The position numbers and the translations under genes were made by a program. Below are positions 17,426-26,405 of a stretch of DNA of 64,000 nucleotides, piece after piece. Position 1 is the first letter of the stretch, and each line of letters begins with the position of its first letter. Source of the DNA: Candidatus Saccharimonadota bacterium (lineage in GTDB: Bacteria > Patescibacteriota > Saccharimonadia > Saccharimonadales > Saccharimonadaceae); contig JAFWIU010000009.1 in assembly GCA_017514765.1 (NCBI GenBank), positions 61,741-125,740 on the forward strand. Reading direction: 5' to 3'. The notes under the pieces were generated by a model, which was not told the origin of the DNA, did no database searches, and saw nothing but the letters and a program-made list of their open reading frames with translations.

Positions 17426-19642
17426 TCATGATGTTAAATTATCAAATTCTTCCATTGAGGAGATGAGGACGTCGCGAGGCTTGTTGCCGTTCTGGGGACC
17501 AATGACACCGATTTCTTCTAGCCAGATGGCAAGACCGGAGACAAAACCATGGCCTTTGCCGAGATAAGTTTGAAGCATAGCGGTGCTAAATTTGCCTTTG
17601 TTAAGGGTAATTTCAACGGCTTGGCGGACGGTGGGATCCTGTGGATCGAAGCGGCGACCAAGACCACCAGATTCACCAGGACCTGAGGTCATACCTTTAA
17701 TAGCGACTGGCTGCGCGATTACCTCGTCGTTATATTGTGGAGCACGTTGGGCGCGCAAGAAGTCGGTGACTTTATTAATGTCTTCATCGGAAGCCCAAGC
17801 ACCTTGGATACGGCGGGGTTTGCCCATCATTTCAGTGGTGAGGAGAAGCATATCACCTTTGCCGAGCAGTTTCTCGGCGCCACCCTGATCGAGCATAATA
17901 CGGGAATCCATCTGAGAACCGACAGCGAAGGCGATGCGGCCAGGGATGTTGGCTTTGATGAGACCGGTGATAACTTTAACTTCTGGACGCTGAGTAGCAA
18001 GAACGAGATGAATACCGGCGGCACGACCTTTCTGAGCAATGCGGACGATGAGCATTTCGAGGTCTTTACCTGCCATCATCATGAGGTCAGCCATCTCGTC
18101 AATCACGATGACAATATAGGGCATTTTGCCTTCTTTTTCGGGGTTCTGTTCGGCGGATTTGGCCATTTTGGCATTGTAGTCGGCGATATTCTTGACCTTT
18201 TCTTCGGCCATGAGAGAGTAACGACGTTCCATCTCGCCGACTGCCCATTTCATAGCAGAGAGAGCCTTCTCGGTCTGAGTGATAATCGGAGTAAGAAGAT
18301 GGGGGATGTCTTGGTATTGAGCCATTTCAACCTGCTTAGGATCGACAATGATAAGCTTCATGTCACTAGGTGAATTGCGATAAAGAAGAGAGCTAATTAG
18401 GGTGTTAGTCATAACGGATTTACCAGAACCAGTGGTACCAGCAATAAGGAGGTGAGGCATCTTGGCGAGATTAGCCACGACGGCTTTACCAGAGATGTCT
18501 TTACCCACTGCGAAGGTGAGCGGGTCACTGGACTTCTTCCATTCACTGGATTCGAGTACGCCACGCATGCGGACATCGGCCGAACGGGCGTTAGGGATTT
18601 CAACACCGACACTTCTGGTACCTGGGATTGGGGCTTCGATACGAATTTTGTCAACAGCAAGATTAAGCGCTAATTCCTTGTCACGGGCAAGGATTTTGGA
18701 TAGATTAACACCTGCAGGTGGCTTCATAGTGTATTGAGTAACGCGTGGACCAACGTTGGCACCTTCCATTTCGACATCGATACCGAATTCGGCAAGAGTG
18801 GATTTGATAATATAGGCGTTCTGCTGGATATTGCCAGCATCGGCTGGCGACTGCTTCTTCTCGAGTAAATCGGTGGATGGCATTTTCCAATCGGGGTCAG
18901 ATACGGCGACGAGGGCGGTGGGTTCTTTGGCTGGTTCAGGCTTTGCGGGGGTCTTGATGTCACTTTTACGCAATAGCCGCCCCGAAGCCTTGCCCTGGAC
19001 TGGCTGAGCGTCTTGGCCGCCTAGCCCGGAATTGACCTTGATTTCGAGCTGGCCGAGCTTCTTGGATTGCTTGTCATCATCGTCATCAATTCCCTGTTTA
19101 CGGGATGGGAGTTTACCAGTCTTGACCATATTGGTGGTACCCTTGAACAAGGTAATGGGTGAGATTTGAAGAATAAAGGCAAGAGTAATAAAAATCAGCA
19201 CGATATAAATGAAAATGACGACGCCTTGACCCAGAAAGTTAGTCATGAGAGAGTTGAGCCATGCGCCGAGCTCTCCGCCGTTTCCTGTAATAGCTGCGAT
19301 GCCGGAAATCCAGATAATCATAAGAATGCTAAACAGGTAAACTGGGAAGGCAACGCGATTGTTCTCGGCACGGAAGATCTTGACAGCAAGATAGACCAAA
19401 AGAAGCGGGAGAAAATAGGTAGCAGCACCGATGGTGTTAATGAAAAACTTATGTACTTCGTTGAGGACATCGCCGCCTTGCCCGAACCAGGTAATGACAA
19501 AGAATAAAGCTAATGCGATCATTAAAACTGCAACAATCTGACGCCCGAAACCACCTGGGAGCTCGTATTCAGCTTTGGTTACCTCCTTGGTGTTTTTGCG
19601 CTTAGATGTCTTCTTGGTAGATTTGCGCTTTTTTGTAGCCAT
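17426..19642 (-). CDS. ftsK: DNA translocase FtsK/SpoIIIE
   Basis: A 738-residue DNA pump for chromosome segregation at division. The basic N-terminus is followed by about four transmembrane helices (residues 30-170), a short linker, and the motor: Walker A GTTGSGKSVM near 400 and Walker B YIVIVIDEMADLMM near 510, with the ATQRPEVKVITG segment. The C-terminal gamma winged helix (about 670-735), which reads KOPS sites, is present. A TATAAT box lies 4 bases before the ATG, suggesting a leaderless transcript. Confidence 0.95.
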   Translation of the reverse strand: MATKKRKSTKKTSKRKNTKEVTKAEYELPGGFGRQIVAVLMIALALFFVITWFGQGGDVLNEVHKFFINTIGAATYFLPLLLVYLAVKIFRAENNRVAFPVYLFSILMIIWISGIAAITGNGGELGAWLNSLMTNFLGQGVVIFIYIVLIFITLAFILQISPITLFKGTTNMVKTGKLPSRKQGIDDDDDKQSKKLGQLEIKVNSGLGGQDAQPVQGKASGRLLRKSDIKTPAKPEPAKEPTALVAVSDPDWKMPSTDLLEKKQSPADAGNIQQNAYIIKSTLAEFGIDVEMEGANVGPRVTQYTMKPPAGVNLSKILARDKELALNLAVDKIRIEAPIPGTRSVGVEIPNARSADVRMRGVLESSEWKKSSDPLTFAVGKDISGKAVVANLAKMPHLLIAGTTGSGKSVMTNTLISSLLYRNSPSDMKLIIVDPKQVEMAQYQDIPHLLTPIITQTEKALSAMKWAVGEMERRYSLMAEEKVKNIADYNAKMAKSAEQNPEKEGKMPYIVIVIDEMADLMMMAGKDLEMLIVRIAQKGRAAGIHLVLATQRPEVKVITGLIKANIPGRIAFAVGSQMDSRIMLDQGGAEKLLGKGDMLLLTTEMMGKPRRIQGAWASDEDINKVTDFLRAQRAPQYNDEVIAQPVAIKGMTSGPGESGGLGRRFDPQDPTVRQAVEITLNKGKFSTAMLQTYLGKGHGFVSGLAIWLEEIGVIGPQNGNKPRDVLISSMEEFDNLTS

Positions 19643-19804
19643 ATATATTATATAGCATAGTTTAGAAGTGGCTGCAAGTAAGCATATGGAGTACCGTTAA
19701 TTAGACTGCTTATTTCGTCGAGTGCTGATGCGATTGTTGATTTTTTGTAAAATTATGTTATAATGTGTTTATCTGTTGTACTTTAAGAGAAAGGATGTGA
19801 TTTG

Positions 19805-20758
19805 ATGACACAAAGAGAGCAATATCTTTATAATGCCAGTATTTGGACTCACCATCACCCATATATTGATAAACCTAGACCTGCTGTCACTTCTCCGTTT
19901 TCTGGTTATGAGGTTTTTCCTGGGTGGCAGATTCTAATAATGATTACTTCGGAGTGTAACACCCGATGTAGACACTGTTATCTTCCATATGAGGGTAGTT
20001 TTGACCCAGATGAGCTGCAAAACATGATTGCTCAGTTCCAAAAAGATGGCTACAGTGTTTACTTGAATGGTTCAGAGCCCTTACTTAATCCGGAATACCT
20101 TCCCGCATTTCAATTGGCTGATCAGAAGATTGTGATGACAAATGGATTGGTTCTTGTTCAACGTCCTGAATATATCAGAGAGATACGAGAAGCCGGCATT
20201 GGAACAATTGGTGTTTCTTATCACTTTGATATTCAGACTTATTTTAGCCGAGTGAGCCTTGATGTAGCAAAGAGAGCACTAAACATAGTTAAGGATGCGG
20301 GGATTCATGCGCGCGTGATGACGACCATAACTAAACCATACGTTGACATGATTCCGAAATACTGTGATTGGTGTATTGAAAATGGATTTGAAGAAATTCG
20401 TTTTACGAATTTTATCGCTCAAGGTAGAGCGCAAGAGCTTGATTCTGATTTAATTCTTGATTTAGAAGACAGAAAGCACTATTACGAGCTAATCACTGCG
20501 TTACGTGCTAAATATTCTATTGATGAGCTTTGCATCACGAGTTGTGGTTCATTTGGTGACTGCGGCTCACCCAATATGTCATGCATGGCGTTAAATGATT
20601 TCGTAATTCTAACTCCGGATTATAAGGTGTATCCTTGTTTTTTCCAGACACAGCCTGGGATGGAATGCGGAATATATCATGAAGGACACATCTACACAAA
20701 AACTGGGTTCAAGTTTCCTAGACATGATTGTACCAGTTTACATCTTTTCAACGAATAA
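19805..20758 (+). CDS. Radical SAM protein with SPASM-like Cys-rich C-terminus
   Basis: A 317-residue radical SAM enzyme. CNTRCRHC near residue 47 is the CxxxCxxC motif that holds the 4Fe-4S cluster. The C-terminal part has at least five more Cys (CITSCGSFGDCGSPNMSC, later YPC) suggesting an auxiliary cluster of the SPASM/twitch type, often used in peptide modification. I prefer the ATG at 19805, 9 bases after AAGGA; a TTG three bases earlier is also possible. No precursor peptide is evident beside it, so the substrate is unknown. Confidence 0.8.
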   Translation: MTQREQYLYNASIWTHHHPYIDKPRPAVTSPFSGYEVFPGWQILIMITSECNTRCRHCYLPYEGSFDPDELQNMIAQFQKDGYSVYLNGSEPLLNPEYLPAFQLADQKIVMTNGLVLVQRPEYIREIREAGIGTIGVSYHFDIQTYFSRVSLDVAKRALNIVKDAGIHARVMTTITKPYVDMIPKYCDWCIENGFEEIRFTNFIAQGRAQELDSDLILDLEDRKHYYELITALRAKYSIDELCITSCGSFGDCGSPNMSCMALNDFVILTPDYKVYPCFFQTQPGMECGIYHEGHIYTKTGFKFPRHDCTSLHLFNE

Positions 20759-20780
20759 AGACCCCTCGGGGTCTTTTTCT
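20758..20780 (+). terminator. Rho-independent terminator
   Basis: A 7-bp stem AAGACCC/GGGTCTT with a tetraloop and a T-run directly at the stop codon of the radical SAM gene. Confidence 0.85.
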
Positions 20781-20781
20781 C

Positions 20782-20856
20782 TGGCTGGGATGGCAGGACT
20801 CGAACCTGCGAATGACGGGACCAAAACCCGTTGCCTTACCACTTGGCGACATCCCA
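20782..20856 (-). tRNA. tRNA-Gln (anticodon TTG)
   Basis: A full cloverleaf on the minus strand: acceptor TGGGATG/CATCCCA, anticodon stem ACGGG/CCCGT around loop TTTTGGT, T arm GCAGG-TTCGAAC-CTGC, discriminator G, and encoded CCA at 20782-20784. Confidence 0.95.
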
Positions 20857-20982
20857 ATGTGGGTATATTGTATCATACAAATCGGATAAATGGAATATCA
20901 CATAGTGAGTAACATAGCAATAGGGTTAGCTTGGTGATGAGCCGAGGTGGATGTATTGGGTAGGCTATGATATAATCAAGGG

Positions 20983-22125
20983 ATGAAAATACTGGGGATA
21001 GAAACAAGTTGCGATGAAACTGCGGCGGCAGTAGTAGAGGATGGACGACGAATCTTGTCCAATGTTGTAGTGAGTCAAATTGATATTTTTGCGGAGTATG
21101 GAGGAGTGATACCGGAAGTGGCAGCAAGGTCACATCTTGAAGCAATTTTACCGGTAATTGATAAGGCGATGGCTGATGCAGAGTGCTCTTGGGACGATAT
21201 CGATGCGATTGCTGTGACGCATGCGCCAGGACTATTGGGGTCACTCCTAATAGGTACTCTGACGGCACGCACGCTAGCCGTATTGCACGATAAACCACTG
21301 TATGCGGTACATCATTTGAAATCACATGTGTATGCGAATTGGCTTGATGATATGGAATCTAAGAATACTCCTCTTCGGAACGCTCTCTCGCGCCCGTCGT
21401 CACGGGGCTCGGTCGCTCCGTGTTTGGCCCGTCGCCAAACATGCTCCTCAGAGGAGTATTCTTCAGATTTCATCCGTCCATCATTTCCTTTGCTAGCACT
21501 AGTGGTGTCGGGTGGGCATACGCAGATTTTGTATATGCGGGCGCATAATCAATTTGAGATTATTGGTACGACACATGATGATGCGGTGGGGGAGTGTTTC
21601 GACAAGGTTGCAAAAATTCTTGGTCTTCCCTATCCCGGAGGTCCTTCGATTGCGAAAGCAGCACGAAGTGGGGATGCGGATAGATACAAACTACCGCATC
21701 CGAAGGTGGAAGGATTAGATTTTTCGTTTTCTGGACTCAAAACGGCGGTGTTGCGCACTGTGCAGAAGGAGGTAGGGGTGCCAATTTCGTATCCTTCGCA
21801 TAAACTGAAGGAATTACTGACTCAGCAACAGGTTTGTGATTTCGCGGCATCGTTCCAGAAGACGGCGGTAGAGATTTTATGTGAGAAGCTGGAAGAAGCT
21901 TTAGATCGTTACCCCGAAATACAATCTGTAGTGGTGGCTGGGGGAGTGAGCGCAAATAAAGAATTAAGAGAGGTTTTAAAAGAGGCGTTTTTTCCTGCTC
22001 CTTCGCTTTCTGGCGACAATGGTGCAATGGTGGCAGCAGCAGCATACTACGAAATACAATCAGGCGTAAAACCGACTGATCCATATTCTCTAAATATTTA
22101 CCCCAGAGTGTCGGTTGAGAAATAG
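20983..22125 (+). CDS. tsaD: tRNA threonylcarbamoyladenosine transferase TsaD with in-frame insertion
   Basis: A 380-residue TsaD, which transfers threonylcarbamoyl to A37 of ANN-reading tRNAs. ETSCDETAAAVV at the start, the metal-binding HHLKSH (residues 110-115) and VSGGHTQ are family signatures. Residues about 127-161 are a foreign, Arg/Ser/Cys-rich stretch encoded by the palindromic element at 21361-21463, placed in the loop before FPLLALVVSGGHT; the flanks read as normal TsaD. The -10 box TGATATAAT ends 6 bases before the ATG, predicting a leaderless mRNA. Confidence 0.95.
   Translation: MKILGIETSCDETAAAVVEDGRRILSNVVVSQIDIFAEYGGVIPEVAARSHLEAILPVIDKAMADAECSWDDIDAIAVTHAPGLLGSLLIGTLTARTLAVLHDKPLYAVHHLKSHVYANWLDDMESKNTPLRNALSRPSSRGSVAPCLARRQTCSSEEYSSDFIRPSFPLLALVVSGGHTQILYMRAHNQFEIIGTTHDDAVGECFDKVAKILGLPYPGGPSIAKAARSGDADRYKLPHPKVEGLDFSFSGLKTAVLRTVQKEVGVPISYPSHKLKELLTQQQVCDFAASFQKTAVEILCEKLEEALDRYPEIQSVVVAGGVSANKELREVLKEAFFPAPSLSGDNGAMVAAAAYYEIQSGVKPTDPYSLNIYPRVSVEK
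21361..21463 (+). repeat. In-frame palindromic element, family A, copy in tsaD
   Basis: Perfect 14-bp inverted ends (AAGAATACTCCTCT and its complement) extend to about 19 bp with one bulge. Inside are conserved TCGGAAC, hairpin I (CCCGT-CGTC-ACGGG), GGTCGCTCCG, hairpin II (GTTTGGC/GCCAAAC) and GCTCCTC. It adds about 35 residues to TsaD without a stop. The gene reads the opposite strand of the element from that read in valS and the methyltransferase gene. Confidence 0.85.
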
Positions 22126-22194
22126 ACATTTTTAGCGAAATGTGGTATAATTATAAGCATGATGGGGGCGTATTTTAAAAAGGAGGTGTAAGAT

Positions 22195-23241
22195 ATGATA
22201 ATGAATAAGGAGATTTTTAACCCAATTGCGATAAGAGGCGGGATGCCAAATGAGGTGTTTGCGAAATATATCGCAATCCGTGATAGACAGTATAAACTGG
22301 TTCCCACAATGCCTTCGTTGACTTCGGAAATAAAGCGCACATTTTACGACTCGCATGAGTACGTTGACAGAGAAAATCTGGACAAAATTTGGGCTTTTAT
22401 GTACCCGATGATTTCACACAATGAGGCATTGGCGCAATTCATCCTGGATTTTGGTGGAGCTGAGTCAGACTACTTCTTCCCTTGGGTGATGTCGGTAGCA
22501 ACTTCCCATTCGGAAGCGCTGGAGTTATCCTACAACGAAGGACGCGACCTAAACGGTGATTGGATTGCTAGTATTCCTACGACCGATGAGATTGGTTATT
22601 TCGTGTTTAATCTGCCGACTTTGGCATTTAACCGCGAAAGGCAGTTTAGGGTAGCAGATTTCGTGACCTCTGACAGGGCGATTTTTGGCGACACGGGATG
22701 TAAGGTGATTGACTTGGGCGCCGGCAGAATGGCGTGGGCGAGACATCATGGGTTTAAATTCAAACCAGAACTCCAGAAGATTATAGCTTGCGACAGGGAT
22801 CCAACCATCCAGCCTGATGAGTTATTTGTGCCTAAGAATCTTCAGAAGATTGGTTTGACCTACAAGCGTAACGACATTATGATGGAGTTACAGGATACCG
22901 ATTGCACTAATGCTAGCTTCATTATCCTGCAAGGTGTAGCGTCTTACTATCCCACTGGTGTATTCATGGAGGCTATTCTGAAACCGGTTTATGTAAATCT
23001 GAGGAAGGGCGGAAGCTTTTTCTTTGACTTACAGCTGAATCATATCTCTTACGAGTGGTCAGTAAAGGTATTTGGTTGGCCAGAAATGGGTTTACCGGAG
23101 ACGGCTTCTGCAGCAATCGATGTCGTGGAAACATTACGCAAAACACTGTGGAATGACGGCATGAAATTCCGTGCGGATTATATGCTTGATACCTACAATG
23201 CATCACCACTTTCAGTGATGGTGCTGTTCACAAAAATTTAA
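22195..23241 (+). CDS. Class I SAM-dependent methyltransferase-like protein
   Basis: A 348-residue soluble protein. Residues about 165-185 (KVIDLGAGRMAWARHHG) and 190-200 (KIIACDRD) look like motif I and the acidic motif II residue of a Rossmann-type SAM methyltransferase; later FIILQGVASYY and GGSFFFDLQL fit motifs IV and V. The N-terminal half shows no known domain. The start follows an AGGAGG site by 8 bases; a TATAAT lies 42 bases upstream of the start. No substrate can be assigned. A strong terminator follows, so it is a single-gene unit. Confidence 0.6.
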   Translation: MIMNKEIFNPIAIRGGMPNEVFAKYIAIRDRQYKLVPTMPSLTSEIKRTFYDSHEYVDRENLDKIWAFMYPMISHNEALAQFILDFGGAESDYFFPWVMSVATSHSEALELSYNEGRDLNGDWIASIPTTDEIGYFVFNLPTLAFNRERQFRVADFVTSDRAIFGDTGCKVIDLGAGRMAWARHHGFKFKPELQKIIACDRDPTIQPDELFVPKNLQKIGLTYKRNDIMMELQDTDCTNASFIILQGVASYYPTGVFMEAILKPVYVNLRKGGSFFFDLQLNHISYEWSVKVFGWPEMGLPETASAAIDVVETLRKTLWNDGMKFRADYMLDTYNASPLSVMVLFTKI

Positions 23242-23262
23242 TAGTATACACCCCCCTAAAGA

Positions 23263-23286
23263 GGCCCGCGAAAGCGGGCTTTTTTG
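23263..23286 (+). terminator. Rho-independent terminator
   Basis: A 6-bp GC-rich stem (GCCCGC/GCGGGC) with a GAAA tetraloop and six T residues. Confidence 0.9.
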
Positions 23287-23338
23287 ATTGCTAATGGAGC
23301 CTTGTGTTATAATGAAAATATAAAGGAGGTGACTTAAC

Positions 23339-24679
23339 GTGCATTTGTTATATATTTTGGTAATAATAGTCGCGGTGCTGACGGTATTATCGGCGTTAGC
23401 TTTGGTACTAGGGAGTGCAAAAACCGAAAAAGCTCGCAGTTTGTGGTTTTTGGTGGCAGCTATCGGGTCGGCGATTTGGGGGATGTCGATTTCAGTGTTT
23501 TTGTCGTTGAAAAACGGTGAAATTCAGCAGATGAATGCGCCAAAGTTAGTGGCAGGGATTTATTCTGGAGCAATAGTGATGGATGTAGCGCTATTGGGAT
23601 ATATTTCCTGGAAATACAGACTTGGTAAAATGCTGACTGCGGCATTTGCCGTAATAGGCATTGCGCTGCTAACAGTATTCCTATATGATCCTTCGGTACT
23701 CTATTCGTCGATCAATCTAGTGAGCATGGGAAATTCGATTGCGATTGATTTAGGACAGTGGTTTTATATCGCTTATGCACTATTTTTCTGCACCATTACG
23801 CCGGTGTTTTGTGGGTTCTTGATTTATCAAATACGACATAGTCGCAATAAAAAACAGAAAAAAGGCTATTTATTCTTCCTGTTTGGCTTGTCGGTAGCAG
23901 GATTACTATCCCTGATATTCGACATTATCCTACCGCCAACGAGATATGATTTGATTTGGATTGGACCGCTGACGATTGGGCTGGTGATTATCGGATTCTA
24001 CTATGCGATTTTGAGGTTCAAGATGATTACGCTAAATGCGAACTGGCTGAGGGTGCTGTCCTATATTGTGATTATTGGTAGCGCTTTGATTGTGTATCTG
24101 TTGATTTTCCATTTGGTTTTCTCGGCTCTGTTTAAGATTGCAAATCCTTCGTTCCAAGTCGTGCTTCTAAACTTTATCATGATTGCAATAGTGCTTTTGC
24201 TCACGCCGGCGATTTCAGAGATAAATGCGTTAACCAAATCATGGATTATGACGAAGCAGATGAATATTGCATACATCGTCAAGAAAATTACGGCACTTAA
24301 TCGGAAGCAAATCGACCTTAGAGAGATGGCTGGTTTCTTAGCTGAACATATGCATTTTTCGTATGTCGGATTCATTGTAAACGGGAAGTTTTACGGATCG
24401 GATGATTTTCGCATGGGTGCTTCAGAAATTGAAGAAATTGCGAAGTTGAAAGTACTAGAAAAGGGCGTGTGGCAGAATGTTTCACAGATTAGTGGAGCAA
24501 AAGAATTAGAGATTTCACGAATTGGAGTACTAACTAATGCTAAGGGCGAAGTGATTGGGCAAATGGTTTTCGGGAAACCGGTTTCGAAAGTGACTTTGGA
24601 CAGACAGGATTTGACTGAAGTAGAGATGATTGTAAACTTAATGGCAGTGGTAATCGAAAATGGTGGCCGCAAGTCTTAA
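23339..24679 (+). CDS. Polytopic membrane protein with GAF-like C-terminal domain
   Basis: A 446-residue protein with a GTG start behind AAGGAGGTGA. About eight transmembrane helices fill residues 1-310 in the manner of the 7TM sensor part of histidine kinases. The remaining 130 residues (from about LREMAGFLAEHMHFSYVGFIVNG) look like a GAF domain. No kinase, HD or output domain follows; the protein ends shortly after. It overlaps the CAP-domain gene by 20 bp, so the two probably act together, perhaps as a membrane sensor with a secreted partner (inference). Confidence 0.6.
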   Translation: MHLLYILVIIVAVLTVLSALALVLGSAKTEKARSLWFLVAAIGSAIWGMSISVFLSLKNGEIQQMNAPKLVAGIYSGAIVMDVALLGYISWKYRLGKMLTAAFAVIGIALLTVFLYDPSVLYSSINLVSMGNSIAIDLGQWFYIAYALFFCTITPVFCGFLIYQIRHSRNKKQKKGYLFFLFGLSVAGLLSLIFDIILPPTRYDLIWIGPLTIGLVIIGFYYAILRFKMITLNANWLRVLSYIVIIGSALIVYLLIFHLVFSALFKIANPSFQVVLLNFIMIAIVLLLTPAISEINALTKSWIMTKQMNIAYIVKKITALNRKQIDLREMAGFLAEHMHFSYVGFIVNGKFYGSDDFRMGASEIEEIAKLKVLEKGVWQNVSQISGAKELEISRIGVLTNAKGEVIGQMVFGKPVSKVTLDRQDLTEVEMIVNLMAVVIENGGRKS

Positions 24680-25619
24680 ACAGACCAAAATGACGATTCT
24701 TTTGTCCGTGAATGCTGCGGCGATTGTGTTGGCTGGGGTGCTAATTGCGAGCGCAATATGGCTGAAGGGTGGGATGGATTTCAAAGTGGTGGGTGAGTTT
24801 AGTGATGACGTATCAGAGACGATTGAAGCGCCTGAGCTAATTGATGCAGAGAGTAATGCTTCTAGCCAGTTAACCGATGAACAGAAGGCCTATGTAACAT
24901 CTGTGCATACGGTGACTGGGGTGGATTCCGCGCCAGTACCAGATGGAGAGTTGTGGGGTGAGGAGGCAATTACGATGTATGAGACGGCGGATTTCGATAT
25001 TTGCGTAGGAGGTGAATTGTCTAATCTTGGAGAGATGTATTGGCAAACTAGCAATCCAGAAGTGATTTCAGGGTTTTATACAGGAGCTCGGACATGGTTG
25101 GGATATTCGGAAGATACTTGCCGTTTTCCACTAATTGCCGGGAGAGGTACAACGACAATTACGGCTGGTACGTATGATGGATCGAGACGCGATTCGATTG
25201 TTGTTACAGTAGTAGAATCACCGAAGGTGAAGTGGCAATATGAAGTATTGTCCTTAGTGAATCAGGAGCGAGTGCGTAACGGGTTAGATAAACTGACTTG
25301 GGGGGATTCGTGCGCAGAGGCAGCCGACTTGCGTGCACGTGAGTTGGTGCAGTTATATGCACACACTCGTCCAGATGGATCGTCTTGGGATACGGCGTGT
25401 GAGGCACCAGATAAAAATGCAAAATACGTGGAGGGAGAGAATTTGGTGGTGGGAAGTTCTGCAGTGTCACCAGAAACGACGGTGGCAGCTTGGATGAATT
25501 CGGAAGCACACCGAGCTAATATTTTGAATCCAGATTTCACAAAGCTGTCGGTTGGGTTTTATTTTGATTCGGATACACAGTATAAGACGCATTGGTCACA
25601 ATACTTTGCGAATTTCTAG
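24660..25619 (+). CDS. Membrane-anchored CAP/SCP-domain protein
   Basis: A 319-residue protein with an N-terminal transmembrane anchor (about residues 12-34), a beta-rich Ig-like region (about 100-195) and a CAP domain at 200-319. CAP features seen are LVNQERVRNGL, RARELVQLYAHTRPDGSSW, GENLVVG, AWMNSEAHRANIL and the end SQYFANF; the His residues fit the CAP cavity. Bacterial CAP proteins are secreted or surface proteins of uncertain activity. The ATG at 24690 is an alternative start that avoids most of the overlap. Confidence 0.85.
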   Translation: MVAASLKQTKMTILLSVNAAAIVLAGVLIASAIWLKGGMDFKVVGEFSDDVSETIEAPELIDAESNASSQLTDEQKAYVTSVHTVTGVDSAPVPDGELWGEEAITMYETADFDICVGGELSNLGEMYWQTSNPEVISGFYTGARTWLGYSEDTCRFPLIAGRGTTTITAGTYDGSRRDSIVVTVVESPKVKWQYEVLSLVNQERVRNGLDKLTWGDSCAEAADLRARELVQLYAHTRPDGSSWDTACEAPDKNAKYVEGENLVVGSSAVSPETTVAAWMNSEAHRANILNPDFTKLSVGFYFDSDTQYKTHWSQYFANF

Positions 25620-25630
25620 CCTCTTATAGT

Positions 25631-25895
25631 ATCAAATCATAGTTTTCGTTCGCGATGACTTCACGCCATGTTATTTTTTACAATGTTTCGCTCAATCCTC
25701 GCCTCGACTAAAGTCGTCCGCTGGGCGTCGTCTCGGTAAATCTAAAACAGGTTTTAGATTTATACTCGTCTCCTACAGCGGTCGATCAAGTTATCAGACT
25801 TGCTTCGCAAATTTGTATCTTTACTCGTCTCAGATGAGGAAAAGTTGTAAAAAATAACTGGGTTCGTCATATGCTTACGAATACTATGATTTGAT
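25631..25895. repeat. Nested palindromic element, family B, copy 1
   Basis: This fills the 300-bp gap between the CAP gene and rlmH. The outer arms ATCAAATCATAGT are perfect 13-bp inverted repeats (25631-25643, 25883-25895). A second tier of 14 bp (GTTATTTTTTACAA, 25670-25683 with 25845-25858) and an inner hairpin (TAAATCTAAAAC, 25737-25762) lie inside. Unpaired boxes such as ACTCGTCTC occur twice. It shares box motifs and tier order with the element at 54120. I see no open reading frame in it. Confidence 0.75.
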
Positions 25896-25919
25896 GCTTT
25901 AGATGTTATAATTGCTAAT

Positions 25920-26354
25920 ATGATAAGGATTATTTGTGGGGGGAAAAGAAATTCGGGGTGGGCGGCAGAGGCTTGTAGTGAGTATGAAAAGAGACTCCGA
26001 AAACCATATGTTTTACATTGGGAGTTCTATGAGGAGGAAAAGCTGATACGTCGACTTGAAGAATGGCCGTTTGAAAAGGCTTCGTGCTATGTGATTTGCT
26101 GCGATGAGCGTGGAAAGAATATATCATCAGGCGAATATTCTAGGATATTAGAGCGGGCATTCGTGGAGGGGCGCGAGGTGGTTATATTGATTGGTGGTGC
26201 TTATGGTTTCCCTGATTTCGTGCGAGAGAAAGCTGATTTTGTTTGGAGTTTCTCGCGTTTAGTGTTCCCTCATATCATGGTGCGAATAATTACAGTGGAG
26301 CAAACTTACCGCGCTTTGCAAATTACAATGGGCGGGAAGTATCATCACGAGTAA
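25920..26354 (+). CDS. rlmH: 23S rRNA pseudouridine-1915 N3-methyltransferase RlmH
   Basis: A 144-residue SPOUT methyltransferase that methylates pseudouridine 1915 in helix 69 of 23S rRNA. DERGKNISS, the SAM-knot GGAYGF and the C-terminal GGKYHHE are diagnostic, and the length is slightly under the usual 155. An extended -10 box (TGTTATAAT) ends 7 bases before the ATG, suggesting a leaderless mRNA. Confidence 0.95.
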   Translation: MIRIICGGKRNSGWAAEACSEYEKRLRKPYVLHWEFYEEEKLIRRLEEWPFEKASCYVICCDERGKNISSGEYSRILERAFVEGREVVILIGGAYGFPDFVREKADFVWSFSRLVFPHIMVRIITVEQTYRALQITMGGKYHHE

Positions 26355-26380
26355 AAAGAGGCTGATGGGGCCTCTTTTTA
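26352..26380. terminator. Bidirectional terminator
   Basis: An 11-bp stem, TAAAAAGAGGC with its complement around a 7-base loop, gives T-runs on both strands between the convergent genes ending at 26354 and 26406. Confidence 0.8.
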
Positions 26381-26405
26381 CAAATTGTAAGGATTTTTGT
26401 TGGAA

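Noticed and set aside
17735..18373. A 212-codon open frame antisense to ftsK
   Set aside because: It mirrors the codon pattern of ftsK, has no ribosome site and no family likeness.
21361..21463. Interpretation of the tsaD insert as an intron or intein
   Set aside because: It is only 103 bp, contains no splicing or self-splicing motifs, and the reading frame continues through it; RNA removal remains untested.
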